A DNA stretch of 64,000 nt from Eubacterium ruminantium (GCF_900167085.1 NZ_FUXA01000004.1:3895-67894); one strand, 5' to 3'. Shown: positions 55,101 to 62,932, numbered from the stretch's first letter. A program made the numbers and translations. Notes: generated from the letters alone by a model not told the origin.

Positions 55101-56725
55101 TTACTGTTGTAGATAAGTCGGGTAATTCATCAACAAAGAATATCGGATTTGTCATTGATAAGACTCCACCGGAGCTTTATGCGACAGTAAATAATTCAAG
55201 TGAGATAACAAACAGATTTTTAGCTACTGATGCAACAGTAACACTTGGGGTTTCAGATGATAACGAAGATGAAGATGTAACTAGGGTTGTTAGAATGACT
55301 CGACCTTCATCATCAACAGAAACCACTTCGGAAAACGGTGACCTTGAAGGATCATCAAGTTACTCAACAGAAGCAGACTATGAGATAGTTTATAAAGCTG
55401 TTGACAGAGCCGGAAATGAAAGTTCAGAACTGAAAGTAAGCTTCAGAGTTGATAAGACCGCACCAAAACTTACTATTACAGGCGTAAGTAAGGACGGTAC
55501 TTCAGCACAGGATACGACTATCACATTTAATATGGAAGAAGCTTTCTACTGGGATATGAACGCAGCTACAGTAAGAGTTTATAAGAAGGTTGATGGAGCG
55601 GTTGAGACACTGCTTAAGACCATTCCATTCAATGCAAGCGGAACAAATTCGGCACTTTCTGAACTCTTCAAAGAGGACGGACAGTACAGATTCGAATTTG
55701 AGGCAGAGGATAAGACCGGAAATAAAGCTAACGAATCATTTGCATTTACACTTGATCAGAATGCTCCTATCATTACACTTACAGGAGTAGATAAATACTA
55801 TACAAATAAGGATGTTACATTCGGAGTAAGAATTGAAGAGACATTCTTCACAGGAAATAATATCAATATCGAGGGAACAAGAAAGACTCTTGGTTCCGAT
55901 AAGGCGGAAGCTATCGAATTTGATGATTATTCTGTGCTCAGAAGAAGTTCTTCAGCAAACTTTGAACAGATATTCTCAAGAGATGGTGTTTATAACATCA
56001 AGGTAACTTCAAAAGATATAGCCGGAAATGAAACAGTACAGACTGTAAAATTCACTATTGATAAGACAAAGCCGGTTATCAAGGACATTGAACAGTTTGC
56101 AAATGAAGAAGAGTATAAGGCTTACAGCGATGCTCTTAAGGCAAATGATCCTGAGGCAAAGAAGCTTATACCTATTCTTAATAAGTTCGAATTTGACTAT
56201 GATGTGGATGATGTCGTAAAGGATCTTACAACAGTAACTTACAAGCTTTACTTAGATGATGTTCTTTATGACGGACTCTCAAAGGTGGATGACGGATTCC
56301 ATGAACTGAAGATCGTAGCTGAAGATGAAGTTGGAAATTCAAGCGAGAGAAGCTTCTACTTCATACTTGATTCAGTTAATCCGGTTATCATCGTTGCCGG
56401 AGTTGAAAACGGAGATAACCTTAAAGAGCCTACAACAATTACTGTATCATTACAGCTTGCAGAAGATACACTTACATCTGTTAAGCTTAATGGATCAGAC
56501 ATGGCTATAGAGTCGAATACGGCTACATTTGAGGTTAATCAGAAGGGCAAATATGAACTAGCTGTATCTGCAGTAGATGAAGCAGGAAATATTTCCGAAT
56601 CTGTAATTAAGTTTGAGTATGGTAAGACAAGCGGTGTGCTTTGGATCATACTTGGAATCCTTGGAGGAGCAGTACTTCTCGGATTGATCTTATTTATACT
56701 TGGCAAGAGAAGAAGAAACAGATAA
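49139..56725 (+). CDS. giant surface protein of about 16 Ig-like modules
   Basis: 2,528 residues. The N-terminus is basic with a hydrophobic signal segment (about 13-32), a unique region of some 500 residues follows, and then Ig-like modules of about 95-135 residues. Each boundary carries a variant of F-x-[IV]-D-x-x-x-P, for example FTIDKTAPVI, FLIDNTKPEL and FVIDNTDPDF, near residues 530, 747, 844, 964, 1094, 1194, 1331, 1444, 1567, 1667, 1788, 1887, 2004, 2102, 2202, 2305 and 2407. Modules also share AxDxxGN motifs of bacterial Ig-like folds. The C-terminus has one transmembrane helix (about 2500-2522) and a basic tail KRRRNR; no LPxTG site. It should form a long extracellular rod, an adhesin or stalk, tethered to the membrane. 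It ends at a terminator. Confidence 0.88.
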   Translation: MKQLRRKRQLRNRIIASVMAIAMVFTVIRIGASDGVKAGEGADKTYTDETQIKTILDDAFGNDLVNYPFSAKTYLTEIYEAGSKVRFELPDLSSVNETSNPLFFYLNGTDVATTTNSADLTGKVYVEAKYSYSYGWKDDKKYLSAGESAKLNVTASVSFNSMSEGISGENEDKLKDAARAKCDNIPAFEISCANIEVKDISLVASVSGDTVSLDDTSWVNGITYNEEKSKYECYYGAFSYAAVKADSQPESAPSQFKSIDEAENDFKVGGVTKRGKYFLYRRYDTNAVDTEESGSKVFFTDVEELNIEYDFVKAASVTVGTLSSSDLTEDEGVKKLSLTGADPNDDLVISLEFDSPGSASVKGDSTLNANITADSGKYTGSITIPANEDNANKTVTTEIELTSEDNYKKNLSVSVSYTDGGFTISDAMINDTNSIDNYITDPFITKAVPSISANIECGVKISSVKLYKVASEGDDTGFDFSVVSGSKTAEAKWTLSLDNSSIAEGSNEYYIEAQSVAGTKVRYPAGTDTFKILYDKTAPTVNNVEFIQNEETIDVSSKKLTKERDITIKFGVTEEGSGVKSAVVKFNGTSYTASLDEGKYTVTIPKANLETIDDGASNIPYGISVVDKADNGTSAAAKEGKVNFYKEKAEITITPNFDVKVFNPDTKKYTSELSFTVTAESEAAISSIEAKDGSGNKVSLVPDQIASSDGKFVYKTSEIEKAEGEYKFSVTTTNVNDFKSTSEVVVYYVDITAPNPVIVGYSDLDSEQVVEEGKWYRTVYVLVDYVDEGSGVDKDSIAVTGMTAIEGREGAYKVNNSTSSSGTTVTVSAKDRVGNGPKNVSATFYVDSAKPTIEEFKLNDVTALGGSTLYTKEELTGSFAIKDNIGVAEWAVTVTDADGHEKVTSRTYGATEFKLTDSITGSFSDVVPAEALDSDGKVKDGKYTVVLSAYDKAGEPITKRTVNVVCDTKGPEVEIKATGLEGPPKLTGKVIKNSYVSKNDSSKNYDYYKYTNYTNGNVLLTFTVKDVKVDPATIVVTNNNQEVTDLTWQEDSVTGIYSASKEISTSGEYSFEITATDVAGNVAEKDAMQKVVFTGDVQGKPAILKLNGERYDETKNVFKENVTLSWYNKNEDTAIDAELDRHLDSEDIKVTTCKKDGEDYTPPTDLTFTEDGSYEVVVTAIDLAGNVATSSAEFSIDKTVPDVFVSEISGSTAGKSSKTYTEANTERNHHYHDQSVNYDGYYKGIVDNVDEGVAVTVKVFEKNLSSVDVYDFNEDNTTAKQVPVEFTKNGDEYVATFKVTAERYHRIKVSAVDTSGNQGTFGYNDENYISFVIDNTDPDFDITVNGSKAGDSVKHFNTSVEVGYEGNITATSGGAAILKTDANEDINDIVLKYTYTPAGGSAGEEQTISDFGTSVPKKFTEDGLYKVRVTVRDMVGNETVKEASFVIDSVVPEIAFEEVKGTASKISSFNRNYTHSGEHYSSKSFTYGAYYNDKSGVEVKLSVYDANISRESIKVYDNDKELSPTLTKVSDYEYIATVVVKGDGEHVITASAKDVSGQEGSDPGVTFTIDTGNPIVGITVNDNVIADNERITSEEAVVGFTVQDDNIDKNDIIIEYTHKPFSGGTINKSTESIEIGRTKVFTADGEYTVTITAKDCAGNSGSKTVKFLIDNTKPELDIRVKTDKPAKFNKYKNTYVPAVEGHFTKAANGYEYGQFYKNDVTLRITGFDYDAASFRVVDNGIDIGASFVKNESGEYVAEVVIKSEGKHEIKAIGVDNSHNEGFSSVVSFTIDKTAPVINPTLDGVLYKGMNSYRSSDTVVGVSVEDDNKDESDLKRAYEITMSDGSNVKKNTANIGEVTETYKDNAMHIISYKAVDKAGNEGTITIGFLIDNTKPQSDIIVTTKAPAKMDKFYNDYSNTGGHFNTKYRYGKYYAENVSFDVKVFEYNVASITVTDNGENITPKFTDAAKGEKESKGIVISGEGSHDIAVTVVDKSGNSSTKNIGFVIDKTPPELYATVNNSSEITNRFLATDATVTLGVSDDNEDEDVTRVVRMTRPSSSTETTSENGDLEGSSSYSTEADYEIVYKAVDRAGNESSELKVSFRVDKTAPKLTITGVSKDGTSAQDTTITFNMEEAFYWDMNAATVRVYKKVDGAVETLLKTIPFNASGTNSALSELFKEDGQYRFEFEAEDKTGNKANESFAFTLDQNAPIITLTGVDKYYTNKDVTFGVRIEETFFTGNNINIEGTRKTLGSDKAEAIEFDDYSVLRRSSSANFEQIFSRDGVYNIKVTSKDIAGNETVQTVKFTIDKTKPVIKDIEQFANEEEYKAYSDALKANDPEAKKLIPILNKFEFDYDVDDVVKDLTTVTYKLYLDDVLYDGLSKVDDGFHELKIVAEDEVGNSSERSFYFILDSVNPVIIVAGVENGDNLKEPTTITVSLQLAEDTLTSVKLNGSDMAIESNTATFEVNQKGKYELAVSAVDEAGNISESVIKFEYGKTSGVLWIILGILGGAVLLGLILFILGKRRRNR
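50727..56600 (+). repeat. Ig-like module array in coding sequence
   Basis: About 16 tandem modules of about 300-400 bases each. A subset (starting near residues 1210, 1460, 1685 and 1905) also shares a His/Tyr-rich insert: HHYHDQSVNYDGYY, GEHYSSKSFTYGAYY, GHFTKAANGYEYGQFY and GHFNTKYRYGKYY, which suggests duplication of larger two-module units. Confidence 0.75.
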
Positions 56726-56744
56726 ATAATCTTAAGTAAGATGG

Positions 56745-56777
56745 CGGGGCATGTCTTTTATGGCATGCTCCGTTTTT
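56745..56777 (+). terminator. terminator after the giant surface gene
   Basis: CGGGGCATGTC and GGCATGCTCCG form an 11-bp stem with two G-T pairs, loop TTTTAT, and are followed by TTTTT. It ends the FHA-kinase-surface cluster. Confidence 0.88.
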
Positions 56778-56868
56778 ATATTATTTAAGAGATATGTTTC
56801 TTATTATAAAAAACGCTCTTTTATTTGTGTACTTTTTGTGTTATAATCTCTGCGTATATGGGTAAAAT

Positions 56869-56897
56869 TTGCAATTAGACCCGTAATGCAGTATATT
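56869..56897 (+). promoter_or_regulatory. candidate promoter for scfA
   Basis: TTGCAA, a 17-base spacer and TATATT. A second candidate -10, TATAAT at 56842, lacks a good -35. The leader is about 60 to 110 bases and has GGGT/ACCC repeats (56860-56882). I see no riboswitch. Confidence 0.4.
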
Positions 56898-56965
56898 TAT
56901 ACAGTTGTATTATGTATATGACTGGAGTTTAATGTAGAATTATATAGATCATAAGGAGTATAAAA

Positions 56966-57106
56966 ATGGAAAGAATCAAGACTTTAACAACAAAGACACT
57001 TAACAACACAGTAGCTAAGGGTGGATGCGGCGAGTGCCAGACATCATGCCAGTCAGCATGTAAGACTTCTTGCACAGTTGGAAATCAGCACTGCGAGAAT
57101 AACTAA
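56966..57106 (+). CDS. scfA: SCIFF precursor peptide (six-cysteine RiPP)
   Basis: A 46-codon gene too short for most gene finders. AAGGAG lies 9 bases before the ATG. The peptide has an N-terminal leader (MERIKTLTTKTLNNT) and a core GGCGECQTSCQSACKTSC followed by TVGNQHCENN: six cysteines in the tail, the definition of SCIFF (six Cys in forty-five residues). The maturase ScfB links Cys sulfur to Thr alpha-carbons (a sactipeptide/ranthipeptide thioether). Thr35-type positions (TSC, TVG) are the expected bridge partners. SCIFF occurs almost universally in Clostridia and is linked to quorum-type and physiological control, with no agreed mechanism. Confidence 0.95.
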   Translation: MERIKTLTTKTLNNTVAKGGCGECQTSCQSACKTSCTVGNQHCENN

Positions 57107-57126
57107 TTTAAAATCTATATCAAGCC

Positions 57127-57161
57127 TAAAGAGGGCCATCTTCTACGGATAGTCCTCTTTA
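57127..57161 (+). terminator. hairpin between scfA and scfB (attenuator-like)
   Basis: TAAAGAGGGCCATCT and GGATAGTCCTCTTTA pair over 15 positions with one mismatch and G-T pairs, loop TCTAC. The following AAGTAATTTT is only partly T-rich, so read-through into the maturase gene is likely. It fits a need for much more peptide than enzyme. Confidence 0.65.
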
Positions 57162-57183
57162 AGTAATTTTGAAAGAGGTTTAT

Positions 57184-58716
57184 ATGGTTCACCAGTTTAA
57201 GAATAACGGCTATAACATTGTACTGGATGTCTGTAGCGGTTCGGTTCATGTTGTAGACGATCTGGTTTACGATATCATTGAGTTATATCAGGGCAGATCT
57301 AAAGATGAAGTTGTAAATGATATACTCAGTAACGGCAGATCATACGTTTTTTCAGAGAAAGCTGTATCAGATGAGGATAAGAAGGCTGAGGTTGCCGAAG
57401 CCTATGACAGTGTTAAGATGCTGGCTGATGAAGGACAGCTTTTTACAGAGGATGTATACAAAAATTTAATAATAGATTTTAAGAAGAGACAGACTGTAGT
57501 AAAAGCATTATGCCTTAATGTGTCTCATGATTGTAATCTTGCCTGCAAATACTGCTTCGCAGGACAGGGCGAGTACAATGGACCAAAGGAGATAATGAGC
57601 CTTGAAGTCGGAAAAAAGGCGCTGGATTTTCTTATAGAGAATTCAGGTAACAGAAAGAATCTTGAAGTTGATTTCTTTGGTGGCGAGCCGCTTATGAATT
57701 ATGAAGTCGTTAAGCAGCTTGTTGAATATGGTAGAACAAGAGAGAAGGAAACCGGTAAGAAGTTCAGATTCACTCTTACAACAAATGGTGTTCTTCTTAA
57801 TGATGATGTTCTTGAATTTGCAAATAAAGAACTGGTTAATGTAGTTCTTAGTATAGATGGCAGAAGAAATGTTCATGACTTCATGAGACCTACCAGAAAC
57901 GGTAAGGGAAGTTATGATATCATTATGCCGAAATATAAGAGATTTAAAGAAGGACGTAAAGGTCAGTATTATGTAAGAGGTACTTTTACACATAATAATA
58001 TTGATTTCTGTCAGGATGTAATAAATCTCATAGATGAAGGATTTGACGAGGTTTCGATGGAACCTGTAGTGGCAGCTCCAAGTGAGGACTATGCCATAAC
58101 AGAAGAGGATGTTCCAAAGATTTGCGAGCAGTATGACATGCTTGCAAAGGAACTTCTTAAGAGATATGAAGAAGGAAGACCGGTTAATTTCTTCCACTTC
58201 ATGATCGACCTTGAAGGCGGACCTTGTGTATATAAGAGACTGTCAGGATGCGGTTCAGGTACTGAATATCTTGCAGTAACACCTTCAGGTGATCTTTATC
58301 CTTGTCACCAGTTTGTCGGAAATGCTGATTTCCTTTTGGGAAATGTTTATGAAGGCATCAAGAGGACAGAGATGGTTGAAGATTTCAAGCTTTGTAATGT
58401 TTATGCTAAGGATAAATGCAAAGATTGCTTCGCAAGATTTTATTGTAGTGGAGGATGTGCAGCAAATGCATATCAGTTCCATGGAAATATTCTTGATGCA
58501 TATGATATCGGATGTAAGCTTGAGCAGAAGAGGATAGAATGTGCTCTCATGATGAAAGCTGCAATGGCAGAGATTGATGCAGCAAAGGGGTGGGGAACTA
58601 ACGGATCCGGAAGTAATAATGCTTCTTGTGCTCCGGACAATTGCAGTGATGTGGATGATTGTGATTCAGGCAATAATTGTGATTCACCTGAAGCATATAC
58701 ATACAGCATGAGATAA
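57184..58716 (+). CDS. scfB: SCIFF radical SAM maturase with Cys-rich tail
   Basis: 510 residues. The start at ATG 57184 fits family members (VHQFKNNGYNIVLDVCSGSVHVVDD) and AGAGG lies 6 bases upstream; an in-frame TTG 5 codons earlier is less likely. Residues 1-90 resemble the PqqD/RRE leader-binding domain. The radical SAM motif is CNLACKYC (Cys117, 121, 124). The SPASM part holds two auxiliary FeS clusters (SGCGSGTEYLAVTPSGDLYPC, CKDCFARFYCSGGC). Maturases I remember, such as CteB, end near residue 450-470; this one adds about 40 residues with four Cys (SCAPDNCSDVDDCDSGNNC). It is followed by secDF, a common arrangement. Confidence 0.94.
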   Translation: MVHQFKNNGYNIVLDVCSGSVHVVDDLVYDIIELYQGRSKDEVVNDILSNGRSYVFSEKAVSDEDKKAEVAEAYDSVKMLADEGQLFTEDVYKNLIIDFKKRQTVVKALCLNVSHDCNLACKYCFAGQGEYNGPKEIMSLEVGKKALDFLIENSGNRKNLEVDFFGGEPLMNYEVVKQLVEYGRTREKETGKKFRFTLTTNGVLLNDDVLEFANKELVNVVLSIDGRRNVHDFMRPTRNGKGSYDIIMPKYKRFKEGRKGQYYVRGTFTHNNIDFCQDVINLIDEGFDEVSMEPVVAAPSEDYAITEEDVPKICEQYDMLAKELLKRYEEGRPVNFFHFMIDLEGGPCVYKRLSGCGSGTEYLAVTPSGDLYPCHQFVGNADFLLGNVYEGIKRTEMVEDFKLCNVYAKDKCKDCFARFYCSGGCAANAYQFHGNILDAYDIGCKLEQKRIECALMMKAAMAEIDAAKGWGTNGSGSNNASCAPDNCSDVDDCDSGNNCDSPEAYTYSMR

Positions 58717-58773
58717 TACAGAATTATTTAGCGGACAAGGCTATGAAAAATAAGAAACAAAGAGGAGAATGAC

Positions 58774-61089
58774 ATGAAGAAAGCAAAGAGGAAAGCTGTC
58801 ATATTATTTTTACTTTTCCTTCTTGCAGTAGCGGGTGGAGTTTACGCTGTACTGTTTGGACTTGGAAAAGAGAAGAATGGCAAGGAAAATGAGAACACTG
58901 TTACAGCAACAGGTACTGATGCTGCTCAGATCGGACGAGCAAAAGATATTACATTGGGACTTGACCTTAAAGGTGGTGTCAGTGTAACTTATGAGATTCA
59001 GGAAAAGAATCCAAGCTCAGAAGAGATAGATGCTACTATTGATAAACTTCAGCGAAGAGTAGACAGCTACAGCCCTGATGGTGAAGTTTATAAAGAAGGA
59101 AGCGACCGTATTACAGTTGAAATTCCTGTAGATACAAGTAAGTATGATCCAAATGTAATCCTTGATGACCTCGGTCGTCCGGGTGAACTTTTATTCCTTG
59201 ATGCTGAAAATACTCAGAAGTATATGTATGGTCAGGAATATACAGTTGCACTTACAGGTGCAGATATCAAAGATGCAAATGCAGCTATTCAGAAGGGTGC
59301 TACTTCTGAAGATTATGTAGTACAGCTTACATTTACAGATGAGGGTACTAAGAAATTTGCTGATGTTACTACAGCAAATATCGGAAAGACAATCGCTATC
59401 GTTTATGATGGTGTTATAGTAAGTAATCCTGTTGTTAGATCTGCTATCACAGACGGATCTGCAGTTATCGAAGGACAGGAAAGTATCGAGGAAGCTAAAC
59501 AGCTTGCAAGTACAATTAAGATTGGTGCACTTCCACTTACACTTTCTGAACTTCGTTCACAGGTAGTAGGTGCTAAGCTCGGTAATGATGCGGTTGATAC
59601 ATCACTTATTGCAGGACTTATCGGAATCTGCATTATCTTCCTTATACTTATTGTGGTATTCAGATTCCCTGGATTCCTTGCATCAATTGCACTTTGCACA
59701 TATATCATTCTTGAGCTCTTCTTCTTACAGACTTTACATATAACACTTACATTACCTGGTCTTGCAGGTATCATACTTTCGATAGGTATGGCGGTTGACG
59801 CAAATGTAATTATATTCACACGTATCAAAGAAGAGATTGCTGCCGGAAAGGGCGTTAAGGGCGCTGTACAGGCAGGTTTCTCAAAGGCTACATCAGCCAT
59901 CGTCGATGGTAATATAACAACTATCATCGCAGGTGTTGTACTTTTATATATGGGATCAGGTACTGTTAAGGGATTCGCAAGAACACTTATTCTTGGTATC
60001 GTGCTTTCAATGATTTCATCACTTTTCATTACAAGATTCCTGCTTTATGTATTTACAACTCTTGGAGTAACAGCTGAAAAGCTTTACGGAAGAGCTAAAG
60101 AAGTTAAGGTTAGACGCTATTCTAAATACTTCAAGGTAACAGGTGCTATTTCAGTTATTCTTGTTGTTCTCGGTATCGGATTCCTTTTCGTTAATAAGGG
60201 GATGGGTAGCAGAGGAAAGACAATGAACTTCAGCCTTGAGTTCTCAGGTGGTACTTCAACATCTGTAACATTCGACAGAGCTTATACTCTTGAAGAAGCA
60301 GAAAAAGAGATCAGACCTGTACTTGCTGAAGCAGCAGGCGTATCTGAAGGAACAATCCAGATTCAGGTAGTTGATAAAGATAATCAGATCGTATTTAAGA
60401 CAGCTGAACTTTCAGAAGAGAAGAGAGCGGCAGTTTCAAGTGCTCTTCAGGATAAGTTTGGATTAAAGAATGAAAATATCGAATCTGAGAATATCAGTAG
60501 TACAATCAGTAAGGAAATGCAGAAAGATGCAATCCTCGCAGTTGTTATAGCATCAATCCTTATGCTTATCTACATTGCATTCAGATTCTCAGATACTAAG
60601 TTTGGTATAAGTGCAGTTATCGCTCTTATCCACGATGTAATGATCGTATTCATGGTATACTCTGTAGCATACCTTTCAGTAGGTAGTACATTTATCGCAT
60701 GTATGCTTACTATCCTCGGATACTCAATTAACGCAACAATCGTTATTTTCGACAGAATCCGTGAGAACTTAAGCGTTATGAGTCCTGAATCAGATGGTTA
60801 TGAGAAGATAGTTAATACAAGTATTTCACAGACACTTTCAAGAAATATCTACTCATCACTTACAACATTTGTTACAGTACTTATACTTTATATCATGGGA
60901 GTTTCTGCTATTAAGGACTTCACATTAACTCTTATGGTTGGTATCCTTTGCGGTACATATTCATCAATTTTCATCACAGGTCCACTTTGGCTTTCATTTA
61001 AGAAGAAAAGCCAGAAGAAGCTTGATGAAGCAAGAGCCGCAGCTAAAGAAGCAAAGGCTTCAAAAGGTAAAAAGGCATCTGCAAAATAA
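58774..61089 (+). CDS. secDF: fused protein translocase subunit SecD-SecF
   Basis: 771 residues combining SecD and SecF in one chain with twelve expected transmembrane helices. SecD signatures are LGLDLKGGVSVTYE, SIGMAVDANVIIFTRI and PLTLSELRSQVVGAKLG; SecF signatures are MNFSLEFSGGTSTSVTF and TILGYSINATIVIFDRIREN. It is an RND-superfamily protein that pulls exported proteins through SecYEG using the ion gradient. The first 60 residues have a membrane helix and a Glu/Asn/Thr linker. The C-terminus is Lys/Ala-rich. A ribosome site GAGGAG precedes the ATG. A sodium-coupled version is possible, considering the ATP synthase. Confidence 0.95.
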   Translation: MKKAKRKAVILFLLFLLAVAGGVYAVLFGLGKEKNGKENENTVTATGTDAAQIGRAKDITLGLDLKGGVSVTYEIQEKNPSSEEIDATIDKLQRRVDSYSPDGEVYKEGSDRITVEIPVDTSKYDPNVILDDLGRPGELLFLDAENTQKYMYGQEYTVALTGADIKDANAAIQKGATSEDYVVQLTFTDEGTKKFADVTTANIGKTIAIVYDGVIVSNPVVRSAITDGSAVIEGQESIEEAKQLASTIKIGALPLTLSELRSQVVGAKLGNDAVDTSLIAGLIGICIIFLILIVVFRFPGFLASIALCTYIILELFFLQTLHITLTLPGLAGIILSIGMAVDANVIIFTRIKEEIAAGKGVKGAVQAGFSKATSAIVDGNITTIIAGVVLLYMGSGTVKGFARTLILGIVLSMISSLFITRFLLYVFTTLGVTAEKLYGRAKEVKVRRYSKYFKVTGAISVILVVLGIGFLFVNKGMGSRGKTMNFSLEFSGGTSTSVTFDRAYTLEEAEKEIRPVLAEAAGVSEGTIQIQVVDKDNQIVFKTAELSEEKRAAVSSALQDKFGLKNENIESENISSTISKEMQKDAILAVVIASILMLIYIAFRFSDTKFGISAVIALIHDVMIVFMVYSVAYLSVGSTFIACMLTILGYSINATIVIFDRIRENLSVMSPESDGYEKIVNTSISQTLSRNIYSSLTTFVTVLILYIMGVSAIKDFTLTLMVGILCGTYSSIFITGPLWLSFKKKSQKKLDEARAAAKEAKASKGKKASAK

Positions 61090-61132
61090 TAATTAAATTA
61101 TTGGGCAGTATTTGAAAAAAATATAAACATGA

Positions 61133-61168
61133 AATAACCCTCCGGCTGGAATAATCCGGAGGGTTATT
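61133..61168 (+). terminator. perfect hairpin between secDF and recJ
   Basis: AATAACCCTCCGG and CCGGAGGGTTATT form a perfect 13-bp stem with a 10-base loop. A T-run is missing after it, and the recJ ribosome site (GAGG at 61175) follows at once, so it may be only a partial terminator or control recJ translation. Confidence 0.7.
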
Positions 61169-61183
61169 CATAAAGAGGATAAT

Positions 61184-62932
61184 ATGCAGCAGAAATGGGT
61201 TTTACGAAGTAGAAATCTTGATTATGAGACAATCACAAGAAAATTTAATATAGATCCGATCGTTGCCAAAGTTATCAGAAACAGAGAAGTAGTCAGCGAT
61301 GAGGAATTTGAGCTTTTCCTGAACGGAACTCTTAGCGAATGTCATGCTCCTGAGCTTCTGGACGGAATGGATGAAGGCACAAATCTGATGGCTGAAAAGA
61401 TCAGAGAGAAGGTCAAGATACGTGTTATCGGGGATTATGATGTGGATGGAGTTACATCTGCATTTATCCTGACGAAGGGTTTAAGAGATCTTGGTGCAGA
61501 TGTGAGTTATCGCATTCCTCACAGGATAACTGATGGATATGGTATGAATGTCCGTCTTATCAGGGAAGCCTTCAGCGATGATGTCGATACCATAATCACA
61601 TGTGATAATGGAATTGCTGCATTTGATGCTGTAGATGAAGCTAAGAATCTCGGAATGACGGTAATTGTAACTGACCATCATGAGCCGAAGGAAAGAAGGG
61701 TCATGGCCGACGTGGTCATAGATCAGAAACTTCCAACCAATAATTACCCATATAGTGAAATATGCGGCGCGACTATTGCATTTAAATTTATAAAGGCGTT
61801 ATATGCCAAAATGGATAAAGTTCTGGATGAGGAGTACTATATTCCTTTTGTAGGTCTTGCAACCATATGTGATGTTATGAAACTGCAGGATGAAAGCAGG
61901 ATCTACGCAAGAGAAGCTATGAGACTTATGAACGGCACTGCCAATAAAGGACTTCGTGCTCTTCTTGAAGCTACAGACAGATATGGAAAAGATATAAATT
62001 CAATGACAATGGGATTTATACTCGGACCATGTATAAACTCGGCGGGAAGACTTGAGGCTGCGGACCAGGCGGTGGAATTATTCTTATCGGATGACGATGA
62101 GAAGATAAGAAGTATAGCCGAGCATCTTAAAGAACTTAATGAAAAAAGAAAATCAATATGTGAAGACGGAGTGAAAAGAGCTGTTGCGGCCATAGAAAGT
62201 TCGCCGGAGCTTCTGCATGATAATGTGCTTGTGGTATTTGTCGATAATCTTCATGAAAGTCTTGCCGGAATAGTTGCGGCAAAGCTTAAGGAGAGATATT
62301 ACAGGCCGGTCATAGTATTTACGGAATCAATGTCCGATCCGGATATATATAAGGGCTCTGCGAGAGGAATAGATGGTTATAATCTTGCTGAGGAATTGGA
62401 GAAAGTGAGTTCACTTCTCCTTAAAGCAGGAGGACATAAAAAAGCGGCAGGAATGAGCATTTTAAAATCAAATCTGGAAATGTTCAGAATGGCCTTGAAT
62501 GACAATGAAAATATTTCCGAGGAAGACCTTATTCCGAAACTTGTTATAGATGCAAAAGTACCGATGTCTTATTTTACGGTTCAGAATGTATCACAGCTTG
62601 AGGCATTGGAACCTTTCGGTGAGGGAAATGAATCGGCCGAATTTGCCGATGCGGGACTAAAGGTTGTTCGTGCCGAGATAAAAGGAAAGAATAAAAATTG
62701 CCTCTGGCTTTTTGTGGAAGATGAGAGAGGAATGCGCTACAGGCTTATTTCATTTGCACCGGACGAGTTTTTGAGTGATATAAAAAAGTGGTTCGGTGAG
62801 GCTGAATGTGATAAAATGTTAAGTGGAGCAGCAGCTGATATAAGGGTGAATATTGCATTTCATCCTGCTATAAATGAGTATCAGGGCAACAGAAGTGTCC
62901 AGTTTATAATGGACAGTGTTCAGAAAAATTGA
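61184..62932 (+). CDS. recJ: single-stranded-DNA exonuclease RecJ
   Basis: 582 residues, near the usual 560-580. It digests 5-prime single strands in recombination and mismatch repair. DHH-family motifs: VIGDYDVDGVTSAFILTKG, TCDNGIAAFDAVDEAK, VTDHHEPKER (the DHH), GLATICDVM and, in the DHHA1 domain, KAGGHKKAAGMSI. The C-terminal OB-like part is present. GAGG supports the ATG. recJ, apt and relA follow one another as in Bacillus. Confidence 0.93.
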   Translation: MQQKWVLRSRNLDYETITRKFNIDPIVAKVIRNREVVSDEEFELFLNGTLSECHAPELLDGMDEGTNLMAEKIREKVKIRVIGDYDVDGVTSAFILTKGLRDLGADVSYRIPHRITDGYGMNVRLIREAFSDDVDTIITCDNGIAAFDAVDEAKNLGMTVIVTDHHEPKERRVMADVVIDQKLPTNNYPYSEICGATIAFKFIKALYAKMDKVLDEEYYIPFVGLATICDVMKLQDESRIYAREAMRLMNGTANKGLRALLEATDRYGKDINSMTMGFILGPCINSAGRLEAADQAVELFLSDDDEKIRSIAEHLKELNEKRKSICEDGVKRAVAAIESSPELLHDNVLVVFVDNLHESLAGIVAAKLKERYYRPVIVFTESMSDPDIYKGSARGIDGYNLAEELEKVSSLLLKAGGHKKAAGMSILKSNLEMFRMALNDNENISEEDLIPKLVIDAKVPMSYFTVQNVSQLEALEPFGEGNESAEFADAGLKVVRAEIKGKNKNCLWLFVEDERGMRYRLISFAPDEFLSDIKKWFGEAECDKMLSGAAADIRVNIAFHPAINEYQGNRSVQFIMDSVQKN

